NCBI RefSeq assembly: GCF_000006565.2
Contig: NC_031471.1
Span: 2,452,441-2,516,440, forward strand
From: Toxoplasma gondii ME49
Lineage: Eukaryota; Apicomplexa; Conoidasida; Eucoccidiorida; Sarcocystidae
Direction of reading: 5' to 3'
Length of the DNA: 64,000 nucleotides
In this document: positions 52,515 through 62,993 of the stretch, piece after piece
Layout: each line of letters starts with the position of its first letter
Numbering within the stretch: position 1 is the stretch's first letter
Program-made: the position numbers and the translations under genes
The notes under the pieces: generated by a model
What the model saw: the letters and a program-made list of their open reading frames with translations, nothing else
Told to the model about the DNA's origin: nothing
The model's database searches: none

Positions 52515-55500
52515 TCAGCTATCCATGATGAGGATGCTTCCGTCGTCCAACGCCACGGCGTCTTGCTGGACTGACGACGCACCGAAGGCATCATTCTCCT
52601 GAACAGAAACAAGCAAAAATCGGCAAAAGAGGGACAGCGAAACAGCCCGAGATGTGAAAGGCAAGCTCGGCTTTACGTTTTCTCTTCCTTCCCGTTGCTG
52701 ATGCCACCCGATTGCAAGACGGCAGACGACGAAACGTCTCTCTTTGTGTCCTTCATCGCAGACGCTCTGCCTCCCGCGATTGCCAGCTGCTTATTCCTCC
52801 GTTCTCCTTTCCTTCACACCTCCTGCTCGTCGCAAATCACATTTCAACGAAACCGCAGCGACGAACGGAGTCAATACAAAACTTCATTCATTATGTCTGC
52901 GTACAACTGCGAAAAAGACGAGCATCTTTTTCGATGCATGGCCTTCCATAGCCGTATCCCCACTCATCGATGCATGCGTCCACCGGCACACTTGCATGAG
53001 GAGTCTGGCTGCGCCTGGCATCTGAAACGCGCCTGTTGTCTTTCCCCAATCTCACGCATGCATGCAGAGACTCACGTTCGGTGAAGAAGCAGCGTGAGAG
53101 TGTGGTAGAGGCTCGGCGGCCTCGCGCGGGATCCGCAAGTCGATTTGCACGTCGTCCTCCAGTGCGAGCTTTTCATCTCCTGCAACACAAAATGGAAAAC
53201 CTCAGTTTTCTGGAGGCCGAGAAGGAGACCAATGTCTCAGATGCGTATTACGCTCCCTTCAACATCTACAAATGGATACCTGGAGGTATCTGATCATCGC
53301 TCACGAGTGCACCCGTTCGGCGAGCTTCATGTGCGCGAACATATATATATATATATATAAATATATATGCATATATACGCAAGTATATGTACATGCCTGT
53401 GTTCGTGTAACGATATGTATAGTGCATCATGGCACGGATATTGCAAGCCTCGATGTTTCTGTGACTCTGTGTACGCTTTTGGAAGGAACGGATGCATATG
53501 CATAGTGAAGATGAGGCGTTTTATCATCTGGCAACAGACGTACATGAACCTTTGTGTGCGCGTTCTTTAGTTGTTTTCTCACCGAAACGCGTTTCGGGGT
53601 CACAGGAGTCGCCGTCGACTTCACATCGAATCGCAGCTCGGCAACAAGGCGCGAGTCCTCGGAGCTTCCCGACGGTCTCTGCCAAGAATCCAAATTTTTG
53701 ATCCTACAGCACACAGAGAAACGCACGAGAGAACAACGCCCGCAGACGTGTGCCTCGAGAGACATCGAAGACGCCAAGAAACGGTCTAGCGGTGTCTCCT
53801 TTTGCACCGAGGTGTCTGTTGACTTGTCGCGAATCACACGGGCATCTGAAACGCAGCTCTTCGGCGTTTGTGAACTACGAAAAGCGCGTTTGAAACGAAA
53901 CATCGTTTCCTCAAGCGCCCCCCGGCGGTCACTCAGTCGTCGTCTCGTGAACGACGCTGCAGACTGCTCGCCTTGGCGGCCAACGGGAGTTCGCGAAACC
54001 GTGTCTCTTTGTGCTTCACTCACGCTGCCAACAAGCGCCTGAGAAGGAAGACTGGATTTGTGCCTCGACGAAGAAGATGGTCCTTGCTCCTCCAGTGGAG
54101 ACGAGGAGAGGCAGGAAGCCGGTGCGTCTCGCCCTGCTTCGAAAATAGCAAGTTTCAATCTAAAAAAGGAACAGAGCAGAGCAACGCGAACCGCCTCCTT
54201 CATTCACACGTAACTACAGATAGTTATGCGGTTGGAGACCGAAATGCATGCACCTTATCATTGTATCACGTCGCTAGTCTGTTCATGTTGATTCTCCTTG
54301 TGTGCATATTCACATGCACCTACGCATGCACGGGCCGATTGATAAAGCAGCCAGTGCAGGGAAGTCTCTCTCTCTATATATATATATATGAAGGTATGTA
54401 TTTGACGCGGTCAGGCATATACCAAGAGCGTCAGTCACAAGTGTATTACACCATCAGATTGGTTTGCACGGAAGAAGAGAGCAAATCTTTCGGAGAACAA
54501 CTCGCTGTTTTATCCGTGAGCGCATGTCTCTTCTCGCGACTCCGAGAGCTCTCCTGACAGGAGGAGATCGAGAGAAAAAGCACCCGATTGATGTAGAAAG
54601 TCCCCAAGACGCAGCCACACAGATATCGTTGCGGTACGAGCTGGACATACGCAGCTGGAGAACGACAGAGAGACCGATCGACACAGTTGCGGATGTTTCG
54701 GCTGGAGACATGCAGGCAGGTCCGAGTACGCGAGCACTGCTGGCGAGAGCTAGCGAGGGAGATTCAGAAAACGGAAAACCTGAATCACGGCACGCAGTAC
54801 AAAAGCGAGTGTACGCCGGCTCGCGGAAGTAGAACTGAAGAGAGGAAGACACAGAAAGCGCAGAGACGGGCGTTCGCGCGGCTTTTACCTGAGGCGTTCT
54901 GCATACATCTCCGAGTTTCTGTGTTGCTCAGCGAGCAGGTCCAGGCACCCCCTGAAGGAAGGCAGAGTGAGTGATATCGGAGATTTGCAGCAAAAAATCA
55001 AGGACGCACGTCAAGGGAAGAAGCTCCGGAGGTTGGGGACTGAACAGTGTGGCGACTGGTGTATCGAACGGGAATCGCGGAACAGAACATGCACGGAAGC
55101 AGCCGAGTGAGGAGACTTTCCAGACGAGCACTATCCGAGGAAAACGACGAACGCCGTTCAAAGGCGAGATCCGAAGAAGACAGTCACCCGACGACAGGCG
55201 GAAAGACGCGCACAGCATAGGATCGAAGGGAGGTAGAGCAGAGAGACGCGAGGCAGAGCTAGCGGCAGCAGACACCACACGGCATCGGCGGAAGGGAAGA
55301 AGACCTACGAACGCCCGTTCATGTTTTCTCCTTGAGGTGTGCTTTGCGAAACGAGAAACCGATGCCGCTTCAGAAATCGCTCCGCATGTTGCTGGACTTG
55401 TTCTTCTTCTTTTTCTCGCATTCCAAGCTCCGACATTTGAGTCGCCCAGATTTGGTTCACGGCTTCGATCTGCCACACGCAAGACATGACACTGTCGATG

Positions 55501-58049
55501 TTTCACAGGGACTGTTTTCTCACTGCCCTCCCTCTCTCGCTTGCCGCCATCACTCTCTCAGTAGCATGTCTTCATTTCCGCGAAAGGATCACATCGGTGC
55601 CCTTTCAACTCTTCCGCGCCGGTTTCCCTTCACTTAAAAGAAGCGTTGACGTCACTGAAGGACTGGATTTGATTCATTGGTCTCCCGCCGCTTCGGCCTC
55701 ACGGAAACCGCTGGCCTCTAAAGAGAACCAGAACCGCACGAGTTCGAGATCCTACAACGAGCAACGCTACGAAAGACAAATGGTTCTGATTGCTGTCTTC
55801 TCCTGCAGCTTTTTCGTTTCTTCCCTTTTCGATGTAAAGGCATAACTGAATCTGAATAACGGAACGCGATGTTTGACACCCTTCTTCGCTCCCCATGGTG
55901 AAGAGGAAGAAGAATCTCAGCGTCGGTCTGGTCTCTTGTGCAGCACTGTCGCGTTTCTCTGTGTCTTGTTTGTGTTTCACTTGCTTCGAATGCGCAAACA
56001 ACGTGGGCGTCTGTCTCTCCTGCAAAGGAGAATGCAGTTGAAAAGCCGGAGAGAAGTAGCACGACACCTTCGCTGCTGCCCTCTTGTCTTGCTCCTGTGC
56101 CTTTGTTTCCTTTCCCCCTTTTTCGTTCCCCTCTCCTGCGTCTTCGTGCCTCTTTCTATACTTTTTGTCCTGTATCGAAATGTCCCTTCCATTCCATTTA
56201 CCGTGGCCTGCGCCTGCAAACAGAGAGGAAAAGAGACACCGGCGCCTCGGTGACAGCTTCCTTCAGATCACCCTTTCTCTCCTGCGCTGCGTCCTCTTGT
56301 GTATCCACTCCACGCATGCCTCGGTGCACGGACAAAGAACACAAACAACAACCATCTTGTGAAGCGCTAAAGAACTTCCACGCCGGCGTTCCCTGCGGCA
56401 GTTCTGCACAGTTGCCTTCCGCCTGTCTTCATTGTAGCATCTGCAGCTGGCTTACTTGCTCGGCGGCTTCTCGTGCTTCTCGCTCTCGGCGTTGTTCTTC
56501 CTGGAGTCTCCGCTGTCTCTCCTCTTCTCCCTCCTCTGCAAACGGATCTTCCTCCTCTTGTGCCTTGAAGAGATCTCGACGCCTTCCTCTAACACAAACG
56601 AAAGAAGGGCAAAGCAACTGTGGAGCGAAAAACAGGCGACAAAGACAAACCCAGTCTCTCCAACATCTCGAATCTTGTCCCCATCATCTTGTTGTTCCGC
56701 GTTCTCCCCTCCACCTCTCCTCCCCTGCACCTCTCCTCCCCTGCACCTCTCCTCCCCTCCGTACTGCGCTCTCTGGTTTTCTCTGTCTCCATCAGTCATC
56801 CTTTCTTGCACCGTCTGAGTGTCTCTCTTCTTCGTCCTCTTTCACTCTCCGTTCTTGCGTCCCCTTTGACTCCCTTTCTGTACCCCTCGTGTTGAGTCTT
56901 CCTCTGCTCCTCCCGCGAACCGTCTGCATGCACTGGCTATCTAGGGCGTACCCGAGTTGTCTCTCTGTCTCCTCCACAGCTCCGTCCTCACCTCTTTTCC
57001 GCGTAGCGCCTCTGTGAACCTTTCCCCCCGTCTCCGCCGTCGCGTAACTTCTTCCTTCCTTGTTTTTCTTCTGTCTTCCCTCCACACTCGCCACTGCCTT
57101 GGGCTCCTGGACGGACTTCGGCATCAGGAGAACGCGAAGAAGACTGAGGAGCAACGGAAAACGCAGCACCCTCTGCGTCAGTCTGCCGCCAGCGGTCAGG
57201 TTTGTTCCCTCGGCGTCTCGCCGTCCGAGTGCCTCTTCTTCCGCCCTCCTCTGCAGCTCGACGCATCCTGTCGCTTGACGTCGGCACCGCAGAAGCGAGA
57301 GATACTTCCAGGTGTTGTTCGGAACTGAAGATCCGAGAAACGTCTTCAGCGGTGCTCGTCGACAGTCGCCTGAAGGACGCGCTCCATGCCGACGCCTTCG
57401 CATTTGACTGCCGTGTACGCACTGCACGATCGGCGCCGTTCGTCGGGACATCGTCTGTTTCACAGTGCCCTGCATGCGATCCCCGTTCTTTCCCCACACG
57501 TTCATCCCGAGGAGGCGAGAAAGGAGAAGCGGCAGACGCTGAAGCGTGAAGAGTCTCCTCAGCCTCGCTGTCGCCGTCCTCACAGGTGAAAGTCTCCGCT
57601 TCTGAGAAGAGAGAGGAGACAGCTGTGGAGTTCCTCATCCTCCGCTTCTCCGTAACTGCATGTTCCGTTAAGCAAATCACAACGTCATCCCCCTCGTCCG
57701 CGTCCCCGCAGGAGTCTCCAGCGTTTATCCTGAGCTCCCGCTGCTGTTCCGTTTCTCGTTCTTCATCTCTCCTCTGACTGGTCCTTCCCTGCGCGCTTGC
57801 CACTGTCGCAGCTGGACTTCGCCCTGCGTCTTCGACGTCCAGGCCGAGGTCGAGGAGCATCGCCTTCCGTCGCTGTCTCCTCTTCTTCTCGCATTCTGCT
57901 GCCCACGCTTCAGTGTTTCTCCGGTGTCGGAGAAACGCGTCTTCTTGCTCCTCAGGCTGCGCCTGCCGCCGCTTGGAGAGCAAGCTCGTCTTGCGCCTCC
58001 CCCTCCCCGCACCCCAGTCCAGGTCCGCCAGCAGAAGAGAGTCACTCAT
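52515..58049 (-). CDS. coiled-coil protein of unknown function, eight exons
   Basis: Exons in transcript order: 58049-56992, 56588-56456, 55469-55309, 54951-54889, 54159-54024, 53703-53583, 53179-53076, 52598-52515; 1860 nt, 619 residues, every junction in phase and with GT-AG ends. The start follows a CTGTTTCCAG acceptor-like site, so the leader may be spliced. Residues 1-353 are charged and Ser/Arg/Glu-rich; MSDSLLLADLDWG is the N-terminus and RRKAMLLDLGLDVEDAG a hydrophobic patch. About 355-470 is a strongly helical charged segment (EEERQRRLQEEQRREREARE, WATQMSELGMREKEEEQVQQ, LAEQHRNSEMYAERLRLKL) that should form a coiled coil. A short conserved-looking part follows (DQKFGFLAETVGKLRGLAPC), then an acidic tail ending SILIMDS. 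I do not recognise the family. The direct join 54889 to 54159 skips possible small exons, so minor revisions are possible. Confidence 0.72.
53338..53370. repeat. (TA)n microsatellite in an intron of the coiled-coil gene
   Basis: TA repeat within the intron between 53583 and 53179. Confidence 0.85.
54372..54391. repeat. (TC)n/(TA)n microsatellite
   Basis: Short compound run inside the intron between 54889 and 54159 of the coiled-coil gene. Confidence 0.75.
56714..56760. repeat. 16-base minisatellite, about three copies
   Basis: Unit CCTCTCCTCCCCTGCA repeated three times (last copy imperfect) in the first intron (56589-56991) of the coiled-coil gene. Confidence 0.85.
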
Positions 58050-58109
58050 GCTCTGGAAACAGACAGAAGCATTCGCGGCGGACAAAGGAGCGCGACACTG
58101 CGGCAGGAG

Positions 58110-58112
<3 letters not shown>

Positions 58113-58149
<37 letters not shown>
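58113..58149. repeat. (GA)n microsatellite
   Basis: About 18 GA units just upstream of the minus-strand coiled-coil gene start. Confidence 0.9.
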
Positions 58150-58151
<2 letters not shown>

Positions 58152-61100
58152 TGAAAGGAGGAACAGAGAGAAGAGGAGGAAGTGAGGCGTTTCAGAATCA
58201 GGGGAGAAGAAGAGACAGAAACAAGGAGTGCGTCCTCTTCCGCAGGATGCAAGGTAAAAAAAAGGCAGACGCGAAGTCATCCAGAAGACGGTGCACCTGA
58301 AGGAAGAAGAAAGAGAGGGCCGCGAAAACAAGGAGAAAACGCGCAGTTGCCCGGAGACGAGAACCACCGTAAGGATCGAGCGCCTTGGGCTCGGAGAGAC
58401 AGCAGTTGCGCTGCCTTCTTGAGAAAGAGCAGCCGCAGCTTTTCCGCGTCCACGCCAAGTGCACCAGCCGCTGGGGGTCCAGTCTCTCGCGGCAGATGCC
58501 TCAAAAGACTCAAAAGAGAGGCACCTTGCTTTCACTCTTTCGCGTCGCAGACGACACCGTCCACGGAAAAACAGGACGTGAGAAGCCGAAAGGCAAAAGA
58601 ACACAAAGAAAAAACGACGGAAACTCAAGGTCACGCAGGTCAGGCTGGAGAGACTCCGAAAAACGCGCCCCTGCAGCTGCGCGTAGACGCACCTGAAGAG
58701 ACGGCAGGCCGAGAAAGAGAGAAAGGGGAGAGGAAGAGGAAAGAAGAAAGGTAGAGAGATGAAGAACAGAAGATAGATACCAAGAGCGGAAGAGAGGAGA
58801 CGGCGAGAATGAGAGCGAGATACAGAACGCAAACTCCTGGAACGAAGGCGGTTCAGAGAGTGAAGCAGAGAGAGACGCAAACAATCCGGGATGTGTAGTT
58901 TCGGTAGTGTTGGAGACACCCGCTGTTTGGACTGTCGAATGGAGGACTGAGAAAACGTTTCAGGAAAGCCTAATAGACAGACGGAAGATCGGCGCCCTGA
59001 ACGAAGGCAGGTATTCTCCTTCTCGCGTCTGTCGTCTTCCAGGAAAGCTTTGTGCTTCGTTCCACCCTCGATTTCCTTCCGACGAAAAGAGTTCCCCTTC
59101 CTTCTCCCTCCGTTTTCTCTCCCTTTCCTCGATCCCCGACGTTCTTTTTTTTCTTCTCTTTCCTGTATTCGATCACCCGCTTTGTCACTCCACCGACGAG
59201 GGGGGAGGAAGCGCGAGCGGAGAGATGACCGGAGCGAAGCAGAAGTCGAAGCAGGGGGGACAAGGAGAATCGATCAATGGATAGTTTCTAGAGAGACAGG
59301 AAGAGACAGAAGCAGAAAAAAAGCGAGGGAACTACATGTTGCTAGGGGTGGAGGGACGGAGCAGTCGCGCGGTCGCGAAGCGTCGCACGAAGCGAGACAG
59401 AGCGCTTCTCGCCCACAAAATCGGAAACTGGATGTCGATTTTAGATTGGCATGTACGGAATAACAAGAACGCAAGCGAGAAAGTGGAAGGTGTGTCGACT
59501 TTGCACCGCGAAAGTGAACGAACGCGTGAACGGCGGTAGGAGCACACCGGCGAGACAAGAACGGCAGGCTGCTCGTTCTTTCGCACCTGGTAAAGACACC
59601 CCACCCGGCCAGCTGGGGAGTTGGCGAAACAGAAAGATGGCGGGCCGTTGCTTCTCTTTTCTCGATCTTCGTGTACAAGTGATAGTGAAAGATTGACGCA
59701 AGTTCGCGTGGAGAAACAGGAACTTCCTCGCAAAGTCCGGCGTCAACTGAACAGCCGGGACTGTGCCAGGTCACGACGAGGTTGACGTGGGTTCCTCGGT
59801 GGACAAGCAACTTGCTCTTGACGAAGAGAATGAGGGAAAACCTAGCGGGTCTGAACGTCAGTGGTGAACTGAAGCAGAGGGCTCTTGCTTGTCGCAGCTA
59901 CGCAACGGTGGCAAGACAAAACAGCGAGAATCGAGGTCTCGGTCTTCAGCCGGAAGCGGCCCTCATTGCGAACGGAAAAAGTGACCCTTGCGGTGTCTGC
60001 TCTGGTCCATTCACCTTCTTCCTGCTTCCTCTGCATACGTCTTTCATAGGCTCACACAAATTTAATGACACCACCCGCGGCTACCGCCTGAGTTCCCGCT
60101 CATGTAAAAGCACGGGAGCATCAGGGTGAGAGAAAAGTTTCAGCGTCTCACCGCCGAAGCGGTGCAGCATGCAGCGAAGCAGCCAACGGAAGACATTATT
60201 TGGGATAGTCCATCAGAGCGTGCACTTCATTAAGCAGAAAAACCAGCTACACAAATCACCTGATCGCGGGTTGAACAATGACATATGCGACAGTTCCCCA
60301 TAAATCAACCGTAGGCAGCCGAACTATGGAGTTCTACACCCACGCACGCAGCTCGCCTACGTCGCCATCACCATGATACTTGATTTAGTGACCTCAGTGA
60401 ATCTTCTGACCGACAAGGTTATTTGTCAAAGGCGAAGGTGGCCAGCTTCACACAGGTGTAGGCTGTGTTGATTTTTCGGACAGTTGTAGAGTTATTGTCT
60501 CACACAGCAATGCTATCGAGCGGGGGAACCGTGTGAAAGAACATGTTCTGTATGTTTTTTGTGGCATTCGTCCTCATAGACAGAACATCGACAGGGGGTT
60601 GGGCGCTGCAAACGGCCATCTTCGTCGGAAGTACCTGCCAATATGACCGTCGCATCGATGTTGTCGCGCTGATGCAGCCAAGGTCCCCGCCATGTTTCTT
60701 TCAAAGCAGCACGGGTTCCGTGGGCACTATCCAAAGACGCGTCCCTCATGTGTGGTTTGAAACACAACCAGGTGTGGCAATCAAAGGCCAGCATAAACTC
60801 TTCCTGTATTCTTTGTATTCTTTCCCCCTCCAGCAGCGAACTTGGCAAAGCAGCATTGAATGTCGGTTGACCTGTCGCGAAGGCATCCCAAAGAATTTAC
60901 CTCGGTACTGTTTTCCTTTGCTCAGCTCAGGCTAGGCACACCTCACTGGCTTACTTGCTCAATTGCTTCTCCTCATTAAGCTCAGTCATATGCGGGTGGA
61001 TTCTATGAAGTGACAAAGCCCCCGAAGGGCACGATATACATTTTTTGAAGCGTACCAGACAAGCTCGGTGTCGTCTTTCACTTTTCGGCCTCGCAGTAAC

Positions 61101-61461
61101 GATCCACGGAGAGTAAGCAGGTGATTCCGTCGTGCGCGGCGGAATGGGCCGCTCTCGATTGATGACCCAAGGGCCCGGCTGTCGGCAGTGTGTCTGCAGA
61201 GCGCCCCTCCAGCAGAAAGCAGTTTCTCTTTCGTCGAAAGAAACGTGTATGGGTTTGCGCTCGGCAAAGGGCTGGACAAAATGACAAACGAGAAACTTCC
61301 GGGTCCACAGTAATGTTGTATGTGGATTACCGGTAATGCTCAGGAGGTTAGACTACATGGAGTCTAATTACCACAGAGCAGCCAATCCTGCATTCGAATT
61401 GTCTGCCCCGTCCGTCACTCGGTGTCCTGTGTTCGTTGATCCGGTGACCCCTCTAGTACGC

Positions 61462-61471
61462 TTGCATGCAA
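61462..61471. promoter_or_regulatory. TGCATGC-type palindrome upstream of the membrane-protein gene
   Basis: TTGCATGCAA, a perfect 10-base palindrome containing the motif enriched in Toxoplasma promoters; position about 320 bases before the start codon is compatible with a promoter element. Confidence 0.3.
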
Positions 61472-61793
61472 CAAGAGGCCACGGCCGAGAAGCTGCGTTG
61501 AACTTCGCTACGAGTCAGCTCGCTGTCCGTCGATGAGGTACGCTCTTTCTTCTGAGGGAGCCGTCCTACCTATGTGAATGGTTCACATTTTTCCTTGTTT
61601 TGTGGAAATCCGTGTTTTGCGGTTGTATCTGGCAGCAGTGCAACCAAACTATTTCGGACCCGCCGAAACCCGTATGTCCCGATTGAGTCGCAAAGGAGCA
61701 GTCGACGCCCTAGTCGCTGTGCGGCCAATATTTCCCCCTCGAAGATCTAATTAGTTGGTCTTTCGAGAGTTGAAATCCGCCGAGGATGCAAAA

Positions 61794-62993
61794 ATGTCTT
61801 GCCGCGTGGCGTTCCGATCTAGGTTGCATCTGGTACCTGGTTGCGTGTGCGCGGTGCTCCTGGGCGCAGAGCTGCCTCCCGCGCTGCAGACGTACCGTGC
61901 AATTAGTCTCGCCTGCGAGGTAGCTAGTGGAGACGCGGGATACACAGAATGCACAGATGCATTGGAGCTGGACTCGCAGGAGATTGGGCCAGTCAGTGAA
62001 GATGGCAGCAATCTTCAAAACGCAGTTCTTAGGGTGCCTCTTTCCCCGGGGGCCGCCGGGGGGGCCGAGGCGGTCGTGGCGAAGCGGTCGAACGTCAGAA
62101 ACCGCGGCACGAATGCACGATACCCCATGTCCGACAGGGGCGGAGGAGCCAAAAACTGTCTTCTGTTTCCCGCATTTCTCTTTTTAGCTCTTGCAGGAAG
62201 TGGAGTTATTGGTTTCTTCATGCGAAAGCAAGGAACTGCCGTCGTAACGGACCAAGTCAAAGCGGGCCCTCCCCCTGAAGCCGCGAAGCAAAGAAACACG
62301 GTATCTGCCAAGCGAGGGGACATGGAAGCGAGACAGCAAGGTCCTGAGGAGGTCACAAGACAAGGCGGTGCGGAAGTCGCACCGGGGAAAAAAGTCGGGG
62401 ACCCTTCGCGGGGTCGCAGGCAGGACGCAATCTTTGCCGCTGTGCTGTCAGCGGCGGGTCTCTACGGTATGTGGCTCTCTTTCCGAGACCATGACAAGGA
62501 GTTTTCTCTAAAGTCGTCACTGCCTGTGTTGCCAAATCTGCACACGCCCCTCAGCGCACACGCGGATCCCTCCCTCGATGTAGAATTGGACGCATCGGTC
62601 GAGGCAGGAGTAGAAGAGCCAGGCGAAGGTGCAGCGCAAAAGGAGGGAGGCAGGGGCTCTTTCATCGAGGACCTTGCGGCGATGTTAGAGAGCAATTCAG
62701 AGCAAACGTTGTGCATGGGTATGGCTGCATTAGTTCTTGTCTTCGGGCTTGTTGTTTTCTCGCTGGCGGCTTCTCGACGGTCAAGCGAACAGGAAGAGGC
62801 AGAGGACCCACCGTCTCCCTTCGCCAGTGAGCAGCAGATGGAGCCTGCCGAGGCCGCCACCGTGGAGGAACCCAAGAAGGCTTTCGATTCAAAATCCGAG
62901 ATGCCAACGGGGGGGCCTTTCGAGGCCGCGTCTGCTGATGAAGCGGAGCAGGTGCCAGGCGACGACGGGGGCGAGACTGAGAAGACGGACTAA
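61794..62993 (+). CDS. putative secreted multi-membrane protein, intronless
   Basis: A single open exon of 399 residues. The start, CAAAAATGTC, matches the Toxoplasma start context and opens a hydrophobic signal-like stretch (LHLVPGCVCAVLLGAEL, residues about 11-27). Three further membrane helices: about 121-141 (LLFPAFLFLALAGSGVIGFF), about 208-228 (AIFAAVLSAAGLYGMWLSF) and about 303-326 (LCMGMAALVLVFGLVVFSLA). They are separated by polar loops and followed by an acidic Glu/Pro/Ala-rich tail. No known domain. Intronless architecture, signal peptide and acidic tail are common in secreted (dense-granule-like) or surface proteins of this parasite, but that is inference. The reading frame stays open for 66 codons after the TAA stop, so this may be a truncated remnant of a longer gene. 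Confidence 0.6.
   Translation: MSCRVAFRSRLHLVPGCVCAVLLGAELPPALQTYRAISLACEVASGDAGYTECTDALELDSQEIGPVSEDGSNLQNAVLRVPLSPGAAGGAEAVVAKRSNVRNRGTNARYPMSDRGGGAKNCLLFPAFLFLALAGSGVIGFFMRKQGTAVVTDQVKAGPPPEAAKQRNTVSAKRGDMEARQQGPEEVTRQGGAEVAPGKKVGDPSRGRRQDAIFAAVLSAAGLYGMWLSFRDHDKEFSLKSSLPVLPNLHTPLSAHADPSLDVELDASVEAGVEEPGEGAAQKEGGRGSFIEDLAAMLESNSEQTLCMGMAALVLVFGLVVFSLAASRRSSEQEEAEDPPSPFASEQQMEPAEAATVEEPKKAFDSKSEMPTGGPFEAASADEAEQVPGDDGGETEKTD

Larger units (their letters stand above)
58050..61793. other. divergent upstream region between the coiled-coil gene and the membrane-protein gene
   Basis: 3.7 kb between two genes that point away from each other, so it should contain both promoters and leaders. It holds a (GA)n run at 58113-58149 and, at 61462-61471, TTGCATGCAA, a TGCATGC-type palindrome about 320 bases before ATG 61794. 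A continuous minus-strand open frame from 58050 to 58919 exists but looks like leader or intron. Confidence 0.5.

Noticed and set aside
54454..54852. Minus-strand 132-codon frame as an extra exon of the coiled-coil gene
   Set aside because: It cannot be joined in phase with the exon ending at 54889 in the same frame, whereas 54889 to 54159 joins perfectly; kept as intron.
58050..58919. Minus-strand open frame extending the coiled-coil gene upstream by 290 codons
   Set aside because: It crosses a (GA)n microsatellite and pyrimidine-rich sequence and ends in an acceptor-like CTGTTTCCAG just before ATG 58049; more likely leader or intron. Another frame at 58277-58513 looks slightly protein-like but has no supported splice partner.
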